A stretch of 64,000 nucleotides of DNA, from contig DGTS01000038.1 in assembly GCA_002394385.1 (NCBI GenBank), positions 62,001 through 126,000 on the forward strand, given 5' to 3'. This document shows positions 60,928 through 64,000 of the stretch, in pieces; position 1 is the stretch's first letter, and each line of letters begins with the position of its first letter. The translations under genes were made by a program, and so were the position numbers. Below the pieces are notes generated by a model that searched no databases, was not told where the DNA came from, and saw only the letters and a program-made list of their open reading frames with translations. The DNA comes from Prevotella sp. UBA4330. Its GTDB lineage: Bacteria; Bacteroidota; Bacteroidia; Bacteroidales; Bacteroidaceae.

Positions 60928-61334
60928 TTTCCCGTTAGCGATAGTTTAAAGGCTTTTCCCAAGATGTCGTCTTTGTGTATCAGAGCCTTCTCTTTACCCT
61001 GCCACACCATGAACACCGCCCTGTCCTTGCACTGACAGTCCTGACATCCACACCTTTCGGGAAGCACATAAGAGGTGCTGTCGAAGGTTACGGTGTCGCC
61101 AGGAACAGCGCTTACCACACCAATATAAGAAGAGTCGGCAGAGAACACCACGATATCGCCCCGTGAGAAACGCGCACGGTCGAGTTTATTCACCAGCACA
61201 CGGTCGTTCTTCTTCAACACAGGGTTAAGGTTAGAGTTTGACACTTTGTAGATGGTGAATGCGTAGGCTCTGACAACCAGCATCAGTATTATTGCGGTCG
61301 CTACAGCCAGTATGAACTTTATTGCGTTCCGCAT
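60924..61334 (-). CDS. S26 signal-peptidase-like protein lacking the catalytic lysine
   Basis: 136 residues from ATG 61334 (MRNAIKF), the natural start of a membrane anchor (helix 5-25); the longer frame is repeat sequence. S26 fold: SNSNLNPVL with Ser34 at the place of the catalytic serine, though the usual Met after it is Asn35; then RGDIVVFSAD and YIGVVSAVPGD. In active enzymes the last segment reads YVKR.(I/V)G.PGD; here the lysine position is Gly72. So the Ser-Lys pair is broken. A CGCQDCQC cysteine cluster (residues about 95-102) is unusual. Between lepB and wbqC-like genes. Confidence 0.88.
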   Translation of the reverse strand: MRNAIKFILAVATAIILMLVVRAYAFTIYKVSNSNLNPVLKKNDRVLVNKLDRARFSRGDIVVFSADSSYIGVVSAVPGDTVTFDSTSYVLPERCGCQDCQCKDRAVFMVWQGKEKALIHKDDILGKAFKLSLTGK

Positions 61335-61343
61335 TGTTATTTG

Positions 61344-61447
61344 TTTTAGTTGACAAGTAAACGAGTTGCTTGATTTCAAGAACTTGTCTCTCAATTAACT
61401 CGTCAACTCGTTTACTTGTCAACTTGTCAACTTATCAACTCGTCAAC
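61344..61447. repeat. 8-nt word arms between lepB and the S26-like gene
   Basis: Left part GTTGACAA, GTAAACGA, GTTG; right part AACTCGTC, AACTCGTT, TACTTGTC, AACTTGTC, AACTTATC, AACTCGTC, ending at the lepB stop. The parts are complementary (GACAAGTAAACGAGTT to AACTCGTTTACTTGTC), making a stem of about 17 bp. Confidence 0.75.
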
Positions 61448-62884
61448 TCACTTAATATTATCCACCCACCTGAACAGACGGTTCCAGCGGATGCCGGAGA
61501 AGCCGTGTCGGTCGGGGTCGCTACTCCACCAGATGAATATCGGCTTGCCCACGATGTGGTCTTCGGGAACGAAGCCCCAGTAGCGTGAGTCGGCAGAGTT
61601 GTGGCGGTTGTCGCCCATCATCCAGTAGTAATCCATTTTGAAGGTATATTCGTTTGCCTCCTTGCCGTTGATGAAAATCTTTCCGTCGCGCACCTGCAGG
61701 TCGTTCTCCTCGTAAACGCGAATGGGTCGCTCGTAGATAGCGATGTTGTCCATCGTCAGTTTCACGCTCTTACCCTTCTGCGGAATCCAGATGGGACCAT
61801 AGTTGTCGCGTGTCCATCCGTAGTGTCCGTTCAGCGGATAGATGTCTCCTGTCACCGCCTCGGTGTTCAGCGTCACGCTCTCCACGATGTCCTTGCGCTT
61901 GCGCAGAGCGTCGGCAGCCTTTTTCGTCAGCGGCATATAGCCGTTTTGGTTCAGGCATGTAAGGTCTTCCATGCTTATTCCCAGTTCGTACATCAGTTCT
62001 TCAGAGAAGTCCTGGCGTTTTTTCACGACGTATGTATATTGCACATTGTCGGGCTCCTTGTTTGCCTTGCCGTTGATGTAAATGATGCGGTCTTTTATCT
62101 GCAATGTCTGTCCTGGCAGTCCCACGCACCGCTTCACATAGTTCTCGCGGCGGTCGGTGGGTCTTGAGTCGATGTCGCCGTATGTGTTACGCTCTTGGCG
62201 GATATACTCCCTACCTGTTGCGAACACCTTCTGATAGTAGTCCCATCGCTGTTGCGCCGACAGGGAGTCAAGATTTACAGGGCTGTTGTACAACTGATAG
62301 CCGTACGAATAGCACATCTGATAGTAGTCCTGCGCCTGCCATTGCGAAGCAGAGCAGATGGTGTCGCCAGCGGGATAGTTGAACACCACGATGTCGTTGA
62401 GTTCCACATTGCCCAGACCTTTCACGCGGCGATAATCCCAGTGAGGCCATTCGATGTACGACTTGCACTCGAACAGCGGCAGCGTGTGCTGAGTGAGCGG
62501 CATGGTGAGCGGTGTCTGCGGTATGCGCGGACCGTAACTCACCTTAGACACGAAGAGGTAGTCGCCTGTGAGCAGCGACTTCTCCAGCGATGACGAAGGA
62601 ATGACGTAGTTCTGGAAGAAGAAGAGATTGATGAAATAGACTGCCACAAGGGCGAACACCAGAGCATCTACCCACGACATCACGAAGCGCACCGGGCCCT
62701 CGCTGTCTTTCCACCACTGCCAACGAATCTTCTTTGTGATGTAAACATCAAAGATGAACGGTATCACGAGCAAGCCCCACCAACTCTTCACCCAGTAAAG
62801 GAAGAGCAGGAAGAGCACCGTTACGACAATGAACTTTGTCCACTGCCACTTCATGTTGAGTTTCTTCTTTTGCTTGTCTATCAT
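61448..62884 (-). CDS. lepB: Signal peptidase I
   Basis: 478 residues, long as usual for Bacteroidetes enzymes. Two or three membrane helices (17-50 and 75-92). Box B IPSSSLEKSLLTGD carries the catalytic serine and box D NYVKRCVGLPG the catalytic lysine; box E is MGDNRHNSADSRYWGFVP. A large insert of about 200 residues between boxes D and E is typical of the phylum. It cleaves signal peptides on the periplasmic side. Starts 22 bp after dapB, hence the same operon. An alternative start is Met11. Confidence 0.95.
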   Translation of the reverse strand: MIDKQKKKLNMKWQWTKFIVVTVLFLLFLYWVKSWWGLLVIPFIFDVYITKKIRWQWWKDSEGPVRFVMSWVDALVFALVAVYFINLFFFQNYVIPSSSLEKSLLTGDYLFVSKVSYGPRIPQTPLTMPLTQHTLPLFECKSYIEWPHWDYRRVKGLGNVELNDIVVFNYPAGDTICSASQWQAQDYYQMCYSYGYQLYNSPVNLDSLSAQQRWDYYQKVFATGREYIRQERNTYGDIDSRPTDRRENYVKRCVGLPGQTLQIKDRIIYINGKANKEPDNVQYTYVVKKRQDFSEELMYELGISMEDLTCLNQNGYMPLTKKAADALRKRKDIVESVTLNTEAVTGDIYPLNGHYGWTRDNYGPIWIPQKGKSVKLTMDNIAIYERPIRVYEENDLQVRDGKIFINGKEANEYTFKMDYYWMMGDNRHNSADSRYWGFVPEDHIVGKPIFIWWSSDPDRHGFSGIRWNRLFRWVDNIK

Positions 62885-62906
62885 TGTTGTTGTCGTTTTC
62901 TACTAC

Positions 62907-63635
62907 TTAAAATTTGAACATGTCGTCGATGGTGAGCAGTCCCTGATGATCCTTGGTGTACTCGGCTGCGAGTACGGCACCAAGGGCGAAGCCGCGGCGC
63001 GAGTGTGCATCGTGAGTGATGGTGATGCAGTCGGCATCAGAGTCATAACGGATGGTGTGAATACCAGGCACCTCACCGCGACGCAGCGAGTCGATGCGCA
63101 GCGTCTTCGGGTCGTAAGGCTGGTTCTCCTGTCCCTTCACCCACGTCTGCTTGCGGTCGATGTTGTCTATTATTCCCTCGGCAAGCGTGATGGCAGTGCC
63201 GCTTGGCGCGTCAATCTTATGTATGTGATGCGTCTCCTCCATGTGTGCGTCATACTGCGGGAAACCGTTCATTATCTTTGCCAGATAACGGTTCACGGCA
63301 GAGAAGATGGCAACGCCCACACTGAAGTTGCTTGCCCAGAAGAGTGTCTTTCCCTCTTCGCCGCAGAAGCGTTTCACGTCGTCGGCATGGTCTTTCATCC
63401 ATCCCGTGGAGCCGCTCACCACCTTCACGTTCTTGGCGAACGCCTTGAGGAAGTTGCCATAGGCTGCCTGCGGAGCGGTGAACTCTATCGCCACATCGGC
63501 GCTTGCGAAAGCCTCGCTCTCGAAATCCTGCTGGTTATCAATGTCTATAATACTTACAATCTCATGGCCACGGCTCAGGGCTATCTCCTCAATCATCTTG
63601 CCCATCTTGCCATAACCTATCAATGCTATTTTCAT
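62907..63635 (-). CDS. dapB: 4-hydroxy-tetrahydrodipicolinate reductase
   Basis: 242 residues. DapB makes tetrahydrodipicolinate with NAD(P)H in the lysine and diaminopimelate path. N-terminal Rossmann motif ALIGYGKMGKM (4-14), then SGSTGW, and the substrate motif EETHHIHKIDAPSGTA (about 135-150) with the paired histidines and the Lys. The protein is somewhat shorter than E. coli DapB, as is usual in Bacteroidetes. First gene of a run dapB-lepB-S26-like-wbqC-like-DUF2851 on minus. A -7 box TACCTTTG is at 63665-63658. Confidence 0.96.
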   Translation of the reverse strand: MKIALIGYGKMGKMIEEIALSRGHEIVSIIDIDNQQDFESEAFASADVAIEFTAPQAAYGNFLKAFAKNVKVVSGSTGWMKDHADDVKRFCGEEGKTLFWASNFSVGVAIFSAVNRYLAKIMNGFPQYDAHMEETHHIHKIDAPSGTAITLAEGIIDNIDRKQTWVKGQENQPYDPKTLRIDSLRRGEVPGIHTIRYDSDADCITITHDAHSRRGFALGAVLAAEYTKDHQGLLTIDDMFKF

Positions 63636-63657
63636 ATCATTAAATATTAAAACTGTG

Positions 63658-63665
63658 CAAAGGTA
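63658..63665 (-). promoter_or_regulatory. -7 box of the dapB-lepB operon
   Basis: TACCTTTG on minus, 22 nt before the start; no clear -33 TTTG. Confidence 0.5.
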
Positions 63666-63719
63666 AAAAAATTATTGCACATACCATTGTTTTTATAACA
63701 ATTTAAGTATTTATATTTG

Positions 63720-63920
63720 GTCGTTTAGTCGTTTGGGGGTTGGGGGTCGGGAGTTAAGGAGTTATGGAGTTAAGGAGTTAAGACATCACCTTTTTCAATT
63801 CGTATATCTGAACTTCTGCACTCCTATACCACTATGCCGCTAAACCACTAAACTCCCAAATGACCAAACTCCCAAATGACTAAACGACCAAACCACCAAA
63901 CGACCAAACGACTAAACGAC
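63720..63920. repeat. 8-nt word region with facing arms upstream of dapB
   Basis: Left: GGTCGTTT, AGTCGTTT, GGGGGTTG, GGGGTCGG, then GAGTTAAG words up to 63781. Right: fourteen or more 8-mers from about 63809 (TGAACTTC, TGCACTCC, TATACCAC, TATGCCGC, TAAACCAC, TAAACTCC, CAAATGAC, CAAACGAC and others) to 63920. The outer ends are complementary (GGTCGTTTAGTCG to CGACTAAACGACC). It ends 4 bp before the neighbouring stop codon. Confidence 0.75.
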
Positions 63921-63923
63921 CAA

Positions 63924-64000
63924 TCACTTCTTCTTTTTCGGACGGCGGCGTGCCCATCCTTCTTCAGAGAAGTCTGGCGCCTCGCCTTTCAGTTTGTCGG
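63924..64000 (-). CDS. C-terminal end of an unidentified protein (runs off the window)
   Basis: Only the last 24 residues are visible: acidic DFSEEGW followed by a very basic end (ARRRPKKKK). The frame is open to the edge and the stop is TGA at 63926-63924. A lysine-rich tail suggests nucleic acid binding, but the family cannot be named. Confidence 0.6.
   Translation of the reverse strand, partial: DKLKGEAPDFSEEGWARRRPKKKK

Overview
The window reads as chromosomal DNA of a Bacteroidales species, most likely a Prevotella-like gut or rumen bacterium. The support is: two SusC/SusD pairs; lipoproteins with Bacteroidetes-type lipoboxes; BspA-like surface proteins ending in the typical Prevotella tail (TLQGVKV..P.KGIYI..GKK); a smalltalk/HU pair; and promoters of the Bacteroidetes form (TTTG or TTG, about 20 nt, TAnnTTTG) before most operons. 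No rRNA, tRNA, transposase, phage gene or CRISPR array was found.

Layout. 1-5.4 kb: start of a secreted leucine-rich-repeat protein (minus), anaerobic ribonucleotide reductase nrdD-nrdG, smalltalk peptide, HU-like protein, then tcdA on plus. 5.4-13.9 kb: two paralogous operons (large BspA-like secreted protein plus a small acidic protein) flanking an archaeal-type ATPase/DUF234 gene, set in dense intergenic repeats. 14-16.4 kb: pnp. 17-20 kb: a THUMP-like methyltransferase divergent from serB. 19.9-23.2 kb: an Lrp regulator, a fused gamma-glutamyl hydrolase/dipeptidase and a lipoprotein glutaminyl cyclase, apparently one operon. 23.3-25.9 kb: three FKBP-type prolyl isomerases with different predicted locations. 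26-29.7 kb: zinc-less sirtuin, OPT transporter, Fur/Zur-like regulator. 29.8-36.2 kb: GH115 alpha-glucuronidase, an Ntn amide hydrolase and a GH43 enzyme, suggesting xylan side-chain use. 36.4-44 kb: two convergent versions of an envelope module (DUF6057-like membrane protein plus beta-propeller lipoprotein with a CxNCH motif), one with an FMN-binding protein and the other with a DUF4369 lipoprotein. 44-55.9 kb: two SusCD loci. 56-64 kb: dus, dprA, a thioesterase, DUF2851, WbqC, a degenerate and an intact signal peptidase I, dapB, and the end of another gene.

The most unusual content is between the genes. Intergenic DNA is largely built of short words repeated on strict lattices. Arrays of 11-nt words alternate half-sites of an inverted repeat. 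Arrays of 8-nt or 7-nt words often occur as facing arms that make long perfect hairpins. A composite element of roughly 210 bp occurs five times in both orientations, and a 140-bp hairpin element occurs twice. Related words have also entered coding sequence in frame in at least two genes and probably a third. I treat these repeats, the duplicated FMN/CxNCH/DUF6057 module and the BspA/small-protein pairs as the best candidates for undescribed biology.
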